Source of the DNA: Ichthyophis bannanicus
Taxonomy: Eukaryota; Chordata; Amphibia; Gymnophiona; Ichthyophiidae
DNA length: 64,000 nucleotides
Assembly (NCBI GenBank): GCA_033557465.1
Contig: CM066051.1
Coordinates: 105,935,026 to 105,999,025, forward strand
Reading direction: 5' to 3'
In this document: positions 51,961 to 60,756 of the stretch, one piece after another
Numbering within the stretch: position 1 is the stretch's first letter
Layout of the letters: each line of letters opens with the position of its first letter
Program-made: the position numbers and the translations under genes
The notes under the pieces: generated by a model
Databases searched by the model: none
What the model was told of the DNA's origin: nothing
Seen by the model: only the letters and a program-made list of their open reading frames with translations

Positions 51961-53430
51961 ATGCCTCCTAGTCCTCGGTGTCTGGTCTGTGGCATTCGTA
52001 GAAGTAGTAATTTGGAAGCCCGAGTCTGTGCCACTTGTTCTGCTGTGGGTGCTGGCATGAAGGATCCTCTGGAGGGCTCCAGTGCAGATCTCCCACCTGT
52101 ATCTACAGAAAGGACATCAGAGCAGGCAGAGACGGTCCTTGGTCCGGGGATTTCTGCGGTGCCAGAGCACCTGTTGGCAGGGGGCGTCCAGGAGGGATCC
52201 CTGGGAGTTCCACCCGCCTTTTTCTCTCTCATGCAGGAGGCTCTGGCTCTCTTGCAGCCGGCGGGGGGAGGCTCACTCCTGCCCCGCCGTGGGCTAAAGT
52301 GTCCACTTTCAGTGGAGGGAGACACTGGTCCACAAAAGAAGAGCCGGCCCCCGAGTGTTGCGGATTCTGCGCCTCCTGGGGACGAGTTCCACGAGGGGCT
52401 GGGGGAGGCTCTCGAGCTGGAGTCTGCGGAGGATTTAGAAGACGGCGAGTTGTTGGACGACGAGCAGAGTAGTAGAATAGTGCGTGTATTTCGTAAAGAG
52501 GAACTTCCGGCACTGATTGCCGAAACCCTCAAGGTATTGAACATACCCGTGGAAGATGCCACTGCGGAGGACAAGTTGGAGGATCCCTTGATGCAGGCGG
52601 TGCGCACTTCCCCCAGAGTCTTTCCGCTCCATAGGGTTTTTAAAGCTATGATCCAGGAGGAGTGGAACAGTCCAGAGTCCGCTTTGCGCGGGGCTAGACT
52701 GTTGCCTAAGTTGTATCCTCTGTCGGAGGCTGATAGAGAGCTCTTTCGTTCGCCGAAGGTGGACGCGGCAGTTTCCGCGGTTACTAAACGGACTACTATC
52801 CCGGTGGAAGGTGCTGCGGCATTGAAGGACCCGCAGCATCGGAAAGTTGATAGCTTGCTGAGACAGGCGTTTGATGTTGCTGCCCTGTCAATGCAGGCGG
52901 CGGTGGCCGTGGCCTGGGTGGCACGCAGCTGCCTCCGCTGGTCTCAACAGTTCCAGGGGCCCCAGTCGGCGGAACAAGAGGCTGCGGCGTCCAGATTGGA
53001 GTCGGGTACCACTTATTTGGCAGATATCCACTATGACCTCATTAGGGGGTTAGCTAATGGCATGGCGTCGGTGGTAGCGGCGCGTCGTTCTCTTTGGTTA
53101 CGCAATTGGGCGGCTGATGGCTCTTCTAAAGCTCGCCTTAGTAAGCTGCCGTTTAAGGGCAGGCAGTTATTTGGAGAGGACTTGGATAGGTTGGTAAAAG
53201 ATCTCGGGGATTCTAAGGGGGGTTGGCTTCCGGAGGATAAGCCCAAGCAGGGGAAGCCGACCTTCACCTTCCGGGGGTCTCAGCAGTCCTTTCGGAGGTT
53301 TCGTGCCTCCCACTTTGGTCAGTCCCAGCGTTCCAGATATCTGGGGCGCGGACAGAGTTTCCGCGGATTTCGGGGGGCAGGTAGAGGTTTTGGCTCCTTC
53401 CAGGCGCAGGTCCCCAAAAAGACGCAATGA
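51961..53430 (+). CDS. DIRS E Gag
   Basis: The ATG at 51961 (MPPSPRCLVCGIRRS) aligns with the Gag start of element B. CLVC and CATC form the N-terminal zinc-ribbon-like pairs. An acidic region follows (ELESAEDLEDGELLDDEQ). The capsid-like part shows FPLHRVFKAMIQEEW, RSPKVDAAVSAVTKRTTIPV, EGAAALKDPQHRKVDSLLRQ, YLADIHYDLIRGLANGMASV and RLSKLPFKGRQLFGEDLDRL. The C-terminus is Arg/Gly/Phe-rich (FRRFRASHFG, FRGFRGAGRGFG). 489 residues, no internal stop. It overlaps the RT frame by 128 bases. A longer open frame begins at 51865 but lacks conservation. Confidence 0.87.
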   Translation: MPPSPRCLVCGIRRSSNLEARVCATCSAVGAGMKDPLEGSSADLPPVSTERTSEQAETVLGPGISAVPEHLLAGGVQEGSLGVPPAFFSLMQEALALLQPAGGGSLLPRRGLKCPLSVEGDTGPQKKSRPPSVADSAPPGDEFHEGLGEALELESAEDLEDGELLDDEQSSRIVRVFRKEELPALIAETLKVLNIPVEDATAEDKLEDPLMQAVRTSPRVFPLHRVFKAMIQEEWNSPESALRGARLLPKLYPLSEADRELFRSPKVDAAVSAVTKRTTIPVEGAAALKDPQHRKVDSLLRQAFDVAALSMQAAVAVAWVARSCLRWSQQFQGPQSAEQEAAASRLESGTTYLADIHYDLIRGLANGMASVVAARRSLWLRNWAADGSSKARLSKLPFKGRQLFGEDLDRLVKDLGDSKGGWLPEDKPKQGKPTFTFRGSQQSFRRFRASHFGQSQRSRYLGRGQSFRGFRGAGRGFGSFQAQVPKKTQ

Positions 53431-55312
53431 AGCGAGGCCGGCTCCGGTGGCGGTGATTCCCATAGGGGGCAGACTGCGGGATTTCTACTCTGCCTGGGCC
53501 GCTATCACATCCGATCGGTGGGTGTTAGAAGTGATACGAGAGGGATATGCGCTCGAGCTACATCGACTGGTGCTCGATTCCTTCGTTATGTCCCCATGCA
53601 GCGCTCCCTGGAAACGACGAGTCGTATCCGATACACTTTCCCGGCTGCTTCAGCTCCGGACGGTCGCCCCCGTGCCGGAGGGGCAGTTAGGGTCCGGTCG
53701 ATACTCCATCTACTTCGTCGTGCCGAAAAAGGAGGGCACCTTTCGACCAATCCTGGATTTAAAGAGAGTGAATCGGTGCCTCCGGGTGTCGCATTTTCGC
53801 ATGGAAACGCTGCGCTCGGTCATAGCGGCGGTCCGCGAGGGGGAATTCCTAACGTCCATAGACCTTACGGAGGCCTATTTGCACATTCCCATTCGCCGGG
53901 AACATCAAAGATTTCTGCGGTTTGCGCTGCCGATGGGCCATTTTCAGTTTCAAGCCATGCCCTTCGGCCTAGCGACGGCGCCACGGGTCTTCACGAAGAT
54001 CATGGTGGTGGTAGCGGCGTTCCTGCGGAAGGAGGGTGTCCTCGTGCATCCCTATCTCGACGACTGGTTGATTCGGGCGAAGTCGAGGGAGGAGAGTCTC
54101 CGGGCGACGGCGCGGGTCATACAGGTTTTGCAGTCGTTAGGTTGGGTGGTCAATCGGACGAAGAGCAGCCTTCTTCCCTCGCAGACCTTGGAATATTTGG
54201 GGGCGCGTTTCGAGACCGGCAACGGGAAGGCTTTCCTCCCAGTGCACAGAGCGCGGGCCCTGAGGCAGCTGGTGGAGCAGTTTCTAGCGAGACGGGCGTC
54301 CTCGGCTTGGCAATACCTTCAGCTTCTCGGCACGATGGCGGCGACCATCGAGGTAGTTCCGTGGGCAAGAGCACACATGCGGCCTCTGCAGCGAGTGCTG
54401 CTGCGTCGATGGTGTCATCAGTCCGACTCGCTAGCTCGTCAGTTAGTTTGCCCCTTGGAGGTTCGGCGCAGCCTTCGCTGGTGGTTGCGTCGGCGCTCTC
54501 TGGCGAACGGTATGCCCTTGGAGTCTCCCGTCTGGCGTCTGCTGACAATGGATGCCAGTTTGAGCGGCTGGGGGGCTCATTGCGAGGGCCAGATTGCTCA
54601 GGGTCAGTGGTCCTTGCGGGAGAGCCGGTGGTCCATCAACCGACTGGAAATGAGAGCCGTGTGGTTGGCTCTGACAGCGTTTCAGCCTTGGCTGCAGGGA
54701 GCGGCGGTCAGGGTGCTATCCGACAATGCCTCCACGGTAGCCTACATAAATCGCCAGGGAGGCACAGGCAGCGCGGCGTTGGAAGCGGAGGCGGATCTGC
54801 TTCTGGATTGGGCAGAGCGGCATCTTCAGTGTCTGTCGGCCCAGCATATCGCGGGGGTTCACAATGTGGAGGCGGACTTTCTGAGTCGTCGCAGGGTAGA
54901 CCCCGGAGAGTGGTCTCTACATCCCAAGGTATTTGCGTTGCTGGTCCGTCGTTGGGGTCTGCCGATAATGGACCTCATGGCGACCTTCGAGTCCGCGCAG
55001 GTCGAAAGGTTCTTCAGCAGGCGTCGGGAACGCATGTCGGAAGGCCTCGATGTATTGGCACAAAGGTGGCCAAGGTACGGGCTGCTCTATGTCTTTCCTC
55101 CGTGGGCTCTGCTGGGTCGCCTGGTACAGCGGATCGAGCGGCATCCGGGTCCCGTGGTTCTGATTGCCCCGGACTGGCCTCATCGGCCTTGGTATGCGGA
55201 TCTGGTGCGGTTGAGTGTGGCCGATCCGTGGCTCCTTCCTCCTCGGCCGGATCTCCTTCGGCAGGGGCTGCTGCAGATGCCTCAGGTGACTCGATTCTCG
55301 CTTACGGCATAG
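53303..55312 (+). CDS. DIRS E reverse transcriptase / RNase H / MT-like protein
   Basis: Residues 1-50 are a linker overlapping gag. RT motifs are GGRLRDFYSAWAAITSD (~50), YSIYFVVPKKEGTFRPI (~130), TSIDLTEAYLHIPI (~185, catalytic Asp), FGLATAPRVFTK (~220) and HPYLDDWLIRA (~250). RNase H has TMDASLSGWGAHC (~414), INRLEMRAVWLAL, LSDNASTVAYINRQGGTGSA and HNVEADFLSR. The MT-like domain shows MDLMATFESA (~556), YVFPPWALL (~596) and APDWPHRPWYADL. All catalytic residues I can judge are present. 669 residues; it ends FSLTA, slightly shorter than B. Likely translated after gag by a shift or re-initiation. Confidence 0.91.
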   Translation: MPPTLVSPSVPDIWGADRVSADFGGQVEVLAPSRRRSPKRRNEARPAPVAVIPIGGRLRDFYSAWAAITSDRWVLEVIREGYALELHRLVLDSFVMSPCSAPWKRRVVSDTLSRLLQLRTVAPVPEGQLGSGRYSIYFVVPKKEGTFRPILDLKRVNRCLRVSHFRMETLRSVIAAVREGEFLTSIDLTEAYLHIPIRREHQRFLRFALPMGHFQFQAMPFGLATAPRVFTKIMVVVAAFLRKEGVLVHPYLDDWLIRAKSREESLRATARVIQVLQSLGWVVNRTKSSLLPSQTLEYLGARFETGNGKAFLPVHRARALRQLVEQFLARRASSAWQYLQLLGTMAATIEVVPWARAHMRPLQRVLLRRWCHQSDSLARQLVCPLEVRRSLRWWLRRRSLANGMPLESPVWRLLTMDASLSGWGAHCEGQIAQGQWSLRESRWSINRLEMRAVWLALTAFQPWLQGAAVRVLSDNASTVAYINRQGGTGSAALEAEADLLLDWAERHLQCLSAQHIAGVHNVEADFLSRRRVDPGEWSLHPKVFALLVRRWGLPIMDLMATFESAQVERFFSRRRERMSEGLDVLAQRWPRYGLLYVFPPWALLGRLVQRIERHPGPVVLIAPDWPHRPWYADLVRLSVADPWLLPPRPDLLRQGLLQMPQVTRFSLTA

Positions 55313-56370
55313 CTATTAAGTGGGTGCGAATGAGAGCCAAAGGTTATTCTCCGGAGGTCATTGCTACCTTGTTGCGGGCGCGGCATCGGTCTACGTCGCT
55401 AGCTTATGTCCGGGTCTGGCGTATTTTTGAGAGCTGGTGTGCAGCTCGCGAGTTGCGGCCTTTGCGGACCTCCGTTCCTCAGATCCTCTCCTTCTTGCAA
55501 GCAGGGGTGGACAAGGGCCTGGCGGCCAGTTCGTTGAGGGTACAACTTGCAGCTCTTGCGTGTTTTCGAGGCAAGGTTCAGGGCCAGTTATTGGGGTCCC
55601 ATGCGGACGTGAAGCGCTTCTTGCGAGCGGTGTTGCTTATGCGTCCTCCGTGCAGGGCTTTAGTGCCCTCATGGGACTTGAATTTGGTGTTGAGATCTCT
55701 GGTGGCTTCGCCGTTTGAACCCTTGGCGCAAGCTTCGTTGAAGGACTTGACGTTGAAAACGGTGTTTCTGGTAGCGATCTTGTCAGCTCGCAGGATCTCG
55801 GAGTTGCAGGCTCTTTCATGTAGGGAACCCTATCTGTCTTTCTCTGCCGACAAGGTGGTATTGCGACCGGTTCCCGCGTTTTTGCCTAAGGTAGTTTCGG
55901 CGTTTCACATGAATCAGGTGGTGTCTCTCCCGGTGTTTGCCAAGGAACGGGGCAAGCATGCGGATAACTCCTTGCATGAGTTGGATGTCCGTCGAGCTCT
56001 TCGTCGGTATTTGAGGGAAACGGCGGCCTTCCGTAAGTCCGATCGCCTATTTGTCGCATTTGGCGGTCCGCGCAAGGGGGAAGCGGCGTCTAAGTCTTCC
56101 ATTTCCCGCTGGTTCAAAGAGGCGATTTCGTCGGCATACCTTTTACACGGCAGGATGGTTCCTGTCGGGCTTCGGGCTCACTCGAATAGGGCACAGGCGG
56201 CGTCTTGGGCAGAAGTTAGCTTGGTACCGGCGGTGGATATTTGTCAGGCGGCGACGTGGTCGTCCTTGCACACCTTTGCTAAGCACTATCGTCTGGATGT
56301 GCAGGCGGCGTCGGATGCGCGGTTTGGGTCTCGGGTGCTTCAGGCTGGACTAGCGAGGCCCTCCCGTTGA
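53518..56370 (+). CDS. DIRS E tyrosine recombinase frame
   Basis: The recombinase proper starts at about 55290 (ILAYGIAIKWVRMRAKGYSP). It contains SLRVQLAALACFRGKV, LKDLTLKTVFLVAILSARRI (first Arg near 55790), SELQALSCREPYLS, KVVSAFHMNQVVSLPVF, RAHSNRAQAASW (HxxR near 56180), DICQAATWSSLHTF and KHYRLDV (Tyr near 56287). All catalytic positions are present. The same frame is open for 1.77 kb upstream, across almost the whole RT/RH gene in another register. The true start is unclear. Role: insertion of circular element DNA by site-specific recombination. It ends just before the ICR. Confidence 0.9.
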   Translation: MGVRSDTRGICARATSTGARFLRYVPMQRSLETTSRIRYTFPAASAPDGRPRAGGAVRVRSILHLLRRAEKGGHLSTNPGFKESESVPPGVAFSHGNAALGHSGGPRGGIPNVHRPYGGLFAHSHSPGTSKISAVCAADGPFSVSSHALRPSDGATGLHEDHGGGSGVPAEGGCPRASLSRRLVDSGEVEGGESPGDGAGHTGFAVVRLGGQSDEEQPSSLADLGIFGGAFRDRQREGFPPSAQSAGPEAAGGAVSSETGVLGLAIPSASRHDGGDHRGSSVGKSTHAASAASAAASMVSSVRLASSSVSLPLGGSAQPSLVVASALSGERYALGVSRLASADNGCQFERLGGSLRGPDCSGSVVLAGEPVVHQPTGNESRVVGSDSVSALAAGSGGQGAIRQCLHGSLHKSPGRHRQRGVGSGGGSASGLGRAASSVSVGPAYRGGSQCGGGLSESSQGRPRRVVSTSQGICVAGPSLGSADNGPHGDLRVRAGRKVLQQASGTHVGRPRCIGTKVAKVRAALCLSSVGSAGSPGTADRAASGSRGSDCPGLASSALVCGSGAVECGRSVAPSSSAGSPSAGAAADASGDSILAYGIAIKWVRMRAKGYSPEVIATLLRARHRSTSLAYVRVWRIFESWCAARELRPLRTSVPQILSFLQAGVDKGLAASSLRVQLAALACFRGKVQGQLLGSHADVKRFLRAVLLMRPPCRALVPSWDLNLVLRSLVASPFEPLAQASLKDLTLKTVFLVAILSARRISELQALSCREPYLSFSADKVVLRPVPAFLPKVVSAFHMNQVVSLPVFAKERGKHADNSLHELDVRRALRRYLRETAAFRKSDRLFVAFGGPRKGEAASKSSISRWFKEAISSAYLLHGRMVPVGLRAHSNRAQAASWAEVSLVPAVDICQAATWSSLHTFAKHYRLDVQAASDARFGSRVLQAGLARPSR

Positions 56371-56394
56371 GATTTACTGCTCTGTTACATCCTT

Positions 56395-56490
56395 TATGGT
56401 TCCGGGACTGGACTAGAGGGACGCTAAGGAAGAGTAAATTAGACTTACCTGCTAATTGTTGTTCCTTGCGGAACTCTAGTCCAGTCCCGG
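56395..56490 (+). repeat. ICR of DIRS E
   Basis: TATGGTTCCGGGACTGGACT to ACGCTAAGG is complementary to the left end. AGAGTAAATTAGACTTACC to CCAGTCCCGG is complementary to the right end. AA at 56430-56431 is the shared junction base pair. Confidence 0.9.
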
Positions 56491-56854
56491 ATCCCTCCCT
56501 GTCTATCTGTTCTCACTGCCAGCCAAGAAGGTACATTCATTATAGGAGTCTGCCAGGGTTTTTGTTCTGTATACTTTTGGTCAGAGCTCCTCTGCTTGCA
56601 GCACGCCTTAGTTTCCTTTCGGGGTCAAATCTTGGGGGTGAGCGGTGGCGTCTCTTGTTGCATGCGTTTTGCACAAGGGTCGCCACGGCCGTTCTGGTCC
56701 GCCTTCCTGTAGGCGGGAGGTTGTTCTTACACAATTGGAAAAGAAAAAAAAAATGTTTGCTAGTAGTGGGAACTTTAGGGTCAGGATCCTTTTTTCCACT
56801 GTGTTGTTATATCTACTTATTTGTTGCTCTGCTTAGTATGCTTTGTCAATAGGT

Positions 56855-57019
56855 ACTGATGTGTGGGCGGTCCTTGGGGCTGCATATAGCTGGATGATCA
56901 AAGAGATGAAGATGTTCAGTCTCCAAAGCTGCTGGAGGAGGTTCACAACTCTATGGTTCCGGGACTGGACTAGAGTTCCGCAAGGAACAACAATTAGCAG
57001 GTAAGTCTAATTTACTCTT
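56855..57019 (-). repeat. Right ITR and end of DIRS E
   Basis: Inverted copy of 51011-51131, then the unique tip TTCCGCAAGGAACAACAATT to TTTACTCTT at 57019. Confidence 0.88.
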
Positions 57020-58309
57020 TTTGACTGAGACCTTAGTACACTATATTGGATTGGTTCGATAAAACAAATTTTCTTAGTTTCAAATGTTAGGAGGAATGGG
57101 CAAAGAGAACAGAGGAATGGGCTCTTTTTACAGCTGATGATCATACAATGGTAAGAGCGTTGAGTGTTATAAAAGAGCTGGAATGAGTCGAAAGATCTGA
57201 GATATCGCCAACGATGTTCGGTGCTGCGGAGATTTGCACGAGCAAGGCGGAGGCCGGCATGGAACCATGGCTGATTACACTGCTGTTTGTGCTGAACTTT
57301 ACGAACTGGGGCAATGTAGTCCAAGGTTGAATGCAGAACAGAGTTCCACAGGCGTGCCTGTTCGTCCATAAGCATAGAATGAAAATAGCGGGAGAAAATA
57401 GTGTTCGAGGATGAGAAAACAGCGATGGTATCTTAGGTGAGCTTGCAAGAAAATCTCGGAGTGAGGGGAAGGTGGAGGGGGAGAAGCGAAAGTAGTATAA
57501 GAAAGTGGTCAGTCTAAGGGAGCGGGGAGGGAGGATGGGCTTAGGAATTGCAAGGAAGAGTTAGGAGTCAAGATAATGTCCAGAATATGTCCAGTGGAGT
57601 GAGTGGGAAAAGGGATGTGTTGAACAAGCTGAAGGTCGCTGATATGTGTATTAAAAAGCCTGTCTCAGGGCTTGAGAGGTAGGTCTACATGGGAACTGAC
57701 ATCAACAAGAATATATAGATTTGGGAAAAATGTAACAGCGTTTGAAGTGGTGAGCAAAAGAAAATCCCAGAGTAGGGAATAGGGAAGGAGAGGCATGCAG
57801 CAGAAGAAAGTGGGTTGCAGGTTGTTGCCAGACATAGGAGAAAAGCCTCTGGGAAAAGAAGGGTAGGAGGATAGAGCTCCAAGATGGAAAGGGACAAACG
57901 GTGGATAGCAGCTACACCTTCGCCAGTACGTGCAGCTCTGGATGTTGCAAAGGAGTAGCTAGCAGAAGACAGTAATTTAGAATTGGCTCCTCACCTGGTT
58001 TAAGCCAGGTTCTGTGAAGAATAAAAGGTCCAGGTCATGTTGGGCAATGAGATCATGAAGCATTGTTGTTTTTGCACGAAGTGACCTACAGTTAAGGAGG
58101 CCATAGGAATAGAAGGGGAGAGTTAGAGGACAGATGGCAACGTGAGAATAGGAGTCCAACCTGGGAAGCAAGAGACAATAAAATGAGGTTATTGATGTGA
58201 GGGCGTGCAAACCCCAAGAAACAAGGGAGTTGTCGTGACAGAGGAGCTGGGATCATGCTCATGACACTAAGCAGAGACACACACAGCTGGAGTTGGATGA
58301 CTACCAGGC

Positions 58310-58790
58310 AAAGGACGTGAGAGAAGTTGGGCTTGACCTCACCAAGGTCCTTAACAAGCTTCTCCAGATCTTCAAAGAGCAGACCACCCTTAAAATGGAA
58401 GGCTGGCCAAGGTACCTTAGAAGCCAAATCAGCTGACCAAGTTGCGCAGCCACAACCAACATCGAGTCACAGTGGTTGCCGCAACACCCCAGGGCAGCTA
58501 CACACAAGAGATTGTAGAAGGTATCTGCCAGGAAGGCCGCGCGACAGACTCCAAGTTCGAGTCCTCCGGCAACAGCTGTACCCAGCACAGAAGGGCTCAG
58601 GCTGTTAGGATCCCGCACATGGATATCTGAACCACCAGGGAAGAAGCTTAAAAGGCTGTCTTTAACAGCCCCTCTACTTTGTGGTCCTGCTTATCTTGGA
58701 GATCTGCTGAGCTCTCAACCGGGATGGTGGTATGCTTTGTCACTACTGTTGAATAGAGCATCCACCTTAGGGTACCTCAACCACTTATTC
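58310..58790 (-). pseudogene. DIRS I Gag relic, far side of LINE J
   Basis: Minus frames read FHFKGGLLFEDLEKLVKDLG (58340-58400), matching LPFKGRLLFGEALDKLVKDL in B. Nearer 58690-58760 is a version of VSAVTKKTTIPVEGAAALKD (complement of CAACCGGGATGGTGGTATGC). Stops separate the parts. The reading direction and order match the Gag piece at about 47600-47803, so this is the same element interrupted by LINE J. Confidence 0.65.
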
Positions 58791-58791
58791 A

Positions 58792-59030
58792 AATTTATTT
58801 TATTTATTTACATTCCCTTATATACCGCGCTATTCTGCATCAGTGCAGTTTACATTGAACAAACTGAAATTACATTGAACAGGGCATTATAACTTGGAGA
58901 TAACTATTTTACATGTTCCCTGTAAAATAGTTAAGTGGCTTGCCCAAGACAAGGAGCACCTGTGGGACTAGAAACCCCAGTCCTTCCGGCCCAAGGTTGC
59001 TGTCCTATAGTGGGATTCTTGGAACCAAGA
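58792..59030 (-). mobile_element. SINE tail and body, partial
   Basis: It begins with an A/T-rich tail (TTTATTTTATTTATTTACAT) and TATATACCGCGC, then GTTCCCTGTAAAATAG and the shared SINE body CCTGTGGGACTAGAAACCCC to GTTGCTGTCC. The tRNA-like head is mostly missing. Confidence 0.6.
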
Positions 59031-59179
59031 GTATATCTTGCCCAGGTACTGGGCACCACAGAGAGCCACATCTGGGGCATTCCATTCCTCCAATTACCAT
59101 CTGTTGAAGCTCTGGTTCGGAAGAATGTATCCTTGAAGGATACTACCAAAAGCAAAGAGGTTCCAAAAAGAGTAAAGTA

Positions 59180-60486
59180 GCAGACAGAGCTTAAAGATCC
59201 CAAATTACCCATGCCTACCAATTGCCAAATTAATATGAATAAAATACAGTCTCTAAAATGCTTGTATGCAAATGCCAGAAGTCTAAAAAATAAGATGGGA
59301 GAGTTAGAATATATAGCACTAAATGAGAGGTTAGTTATGATTGGAATCTCAGAGACATGGTGGAAGGAGGACAACTAGTGGGACACTGATACCTGGGTAC
59401 AAACTATATTGTAATGATAGAGCTGATCAAATTGGTGGAGGGGTTGCGCTCTATGTTAGAGAGGGCATTGAGTCAGAAAGGATTAAAGTTTTGCAGGAAA
59501 CAAAATTTGCTGTAAAATCTCTATGGATTGAAAGTCCATGTTAAAAGGGGAAGGTGATGGCAGTGGGGGTGTACTATCGACCGCCTGGCCAGAATGAACA
59601 AATGGATGATGAAATGCTCAAAGAAATCAAGGAAGCTAACAAAAGTTACAGCGCAGTAATAATAACGGGTGATTTCAATTACCCCGGTATCGACTGGGTC
59701 AGTGTCACGGCAGGACATGCTAGGGAGATAAAGTTCCTAGATGAAATAAATGACTGCTTCTTGGAGCAGCAGGTTCATGAACCGACAAGAGGGGAAGCCA
59801 TGTTGGACCTAGTCCTTAGTGGAACATCAGATCTGGTGCAAGAGGTAAGGGTGTTGGGGCCACTTGGCAATAGTGATCATAGCATGATCGCGTTTGATTT
59901 TATTAGTGGAGGAGGGATAGTAAGGAAATCCACAGTACTACCTTTTAACTTTTGAAAGGGAGACTATGATAAAATGAGGAAAATAGTTAAGAAAACACTA
60001 AAAGGAGCAGTTGCAAAGGTCAAAGACTTACATAAAGTTTGGGCGTTGTTGAAAAATACTATCTTGGAAGCCCAGACCAGCTGTATTCCACGCTTTAAGA
60101 AAAGTGGAAGGAAGTAAAAAAACCTGGCAGCATAGTTTAAAGGTGATGTCAGAGAGGCTGTTGCCAAAAAAGCATCTTTCAGAAAATGGAAAAAAGAGCC
60201 AAACGATGAAACCTGGAAACAGCACAAACACTGGCAAGTCAAATGCAAGGCATTGATAAGGCAGGCAAAGGGAGACTGAGAAGAAGCTTGCAAGTACATT
60301 CATAGCAAAAAACCTGTGAGTCAGTTGGTCCATTAGATGATAGAGGGGTTAAAGGGCCACTAAGAGGCGACAAGGCGACAGCGGAGAGGCTGAATAAATT
60401 CTTTGCTTCGGTCTTTACTGAGGAAGATGTAGGGATGTTACCCATGATTGAAGTGGTATTTAAGGTGCGGAAGAATTGAAGGAAAA
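59180..60486 (+). mobile_element. CR1-like LINE, endonuclease region, cut by DIRS D
   Basis: An apurinic endonuclease domain reads LKCLYANARSLKNKMGELEY, RLVMIGISETWW, DRADQIGGGVALYVREGIES, VGVYYRPPGQNEQMDDEML, VIITGDFNYPGIDWVSV, HEPTRGEAMLDLVLSG and LGNSDHSMIAFDF. ETWW, GDFN and SDH are catalytic motifs. Further on are a decayed linker (FRKWKKEPNDETWKQHK) and INSL..SLLRKM, the start of RT. Stops occur near 59375, 59542 and 59955. RT is lost where DIRS D begins. Confidence 0.82.
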
Positions 60487-60670
60487 GAGTAGTTACTCAC
60501 CTGTAACAGGTGTTCTCCAGGAGCAGCAGAAATCAGTTCTCACATATGGGTGACGTCGGTGCCGACGGAGCCCCTCACGGAGCAATTTCCCCAGCTTTCA
60601 AAGAAAGCCTTTGGGAATTGCAGCGCGCATGCGCGGTCCCCTTCCCGCCCAAGGGTGCCATTCTTGATCA
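60487..60670 (+). repeat. Left terminal repeat of DIRS D
   Basis: Nearly identical to the left ITR of A, including ACCTGTAACAGGTG, TGACGTCGG, GCGCATGCGC (60625-60634) and CTTCCCGCCCAAGGGTGCC. The A run before it (GGAAAA) is consistent with the A-rich targets of A. Confidence 0.85.
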
Positions 60671-60756
60671 GTCTGATGACATAGCTAAAAGACAGCAAAA
60701 AAATTAGCAAAAACGAAATGATAGGACTGCAACTCCAAGGGGAGGAGGGAGGGTTG

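Larger units (their letters stand above)
50999..57019 (+). mobile_element. DIRS element E, structurally and coding complete (B-type)
   Basis: Left ITR (51011-51131) and right ITR (56855-56975) are inverted copies (CTCTAGTCCAGTCCCGG, CATCTTCATCTCTTTGATC, GGACCGCCCACACATC). The outer tips differ (TTCCTTAGCGTCC left; AACAACAATTAGCAGG and TTTACTC right), and both are complemented in the ICR (56395-56490). Gag, RT/RH/MT and YR are all open. It lies in the right arm of the palindromic element, whose left arm preserves the empty site. No target duplication is seen. CpGs are abundant, suggesting a recent insertion. Confidence 0.93.
49781..57084. mobile_element. Palindromic retroelement with 14-bp target duplication (PLE-like?)
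   Basis: Arms 49862-50422 and 50439-50998 plus 57020-57083 are inverted copies around a 16-base centre. TGTTAGGAGGAATG occurs at 49767-49780 and 57085-57098, a 14-base target-site duplication in LINE J. The left side has an extra 80 bases and the right arm an extra 70-base segment near 50550-50620. DIRS E splits the right arm. Hammerhead-like folds in each arm recall Penelope-like elements or retrozymes. No protein frame is recognised. Confidence 0.65.
47805..58300 (-). mobile_element. LINE J (L2-like), long copy split by palindromic element
   Basis: Reading from the right: endonuclease start YGLLNCRSLRAKTTMLHDLI and AQHDLDLLFFTE (58090-58190); more endonuclease (57690-57890); ARLWNSVLHSTLDYIAPVRK and QPWFHAGLRLARANLRSTEH (57150-57370); then, after the palindrome, HDLLLS-like and LLFNIFLSPLAL with LYLRG (48790-49026) and the 3' UTR down to 47805. 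Stops and shifts are frequent. It lies inside DIRS I and has the 14-bp duplicated target of the palindromic element. Confidence 0.75.
43224..58790 (-). mobile_element. DIRS element I: old B-type copy split by a long LINE
   Basis: The left end (ATGTACCGATAACCCACTGG) and ICR (43500-43580, GGACTAGTCTAGCAGG ... TTGCTAGACCAGTGG) are followed by YR, MT, RNase H and RT relics up to about 47520, then the Gag C-terminal part to 47803. Gag continues at about 58310-58790 on the far side of LINE J. The right terminus was not found. A SINE (43985-44216) and a LINE tail (44468-45270) are additional insertions. Confidence 0.65.

Noticed and set aside
59341..59955. Host endonuclease gene
   Set aside because: The ETWW, GDFN and SDH motifs are those of a CR1-like LINE with in-frame stops; no introns or host-type termini.
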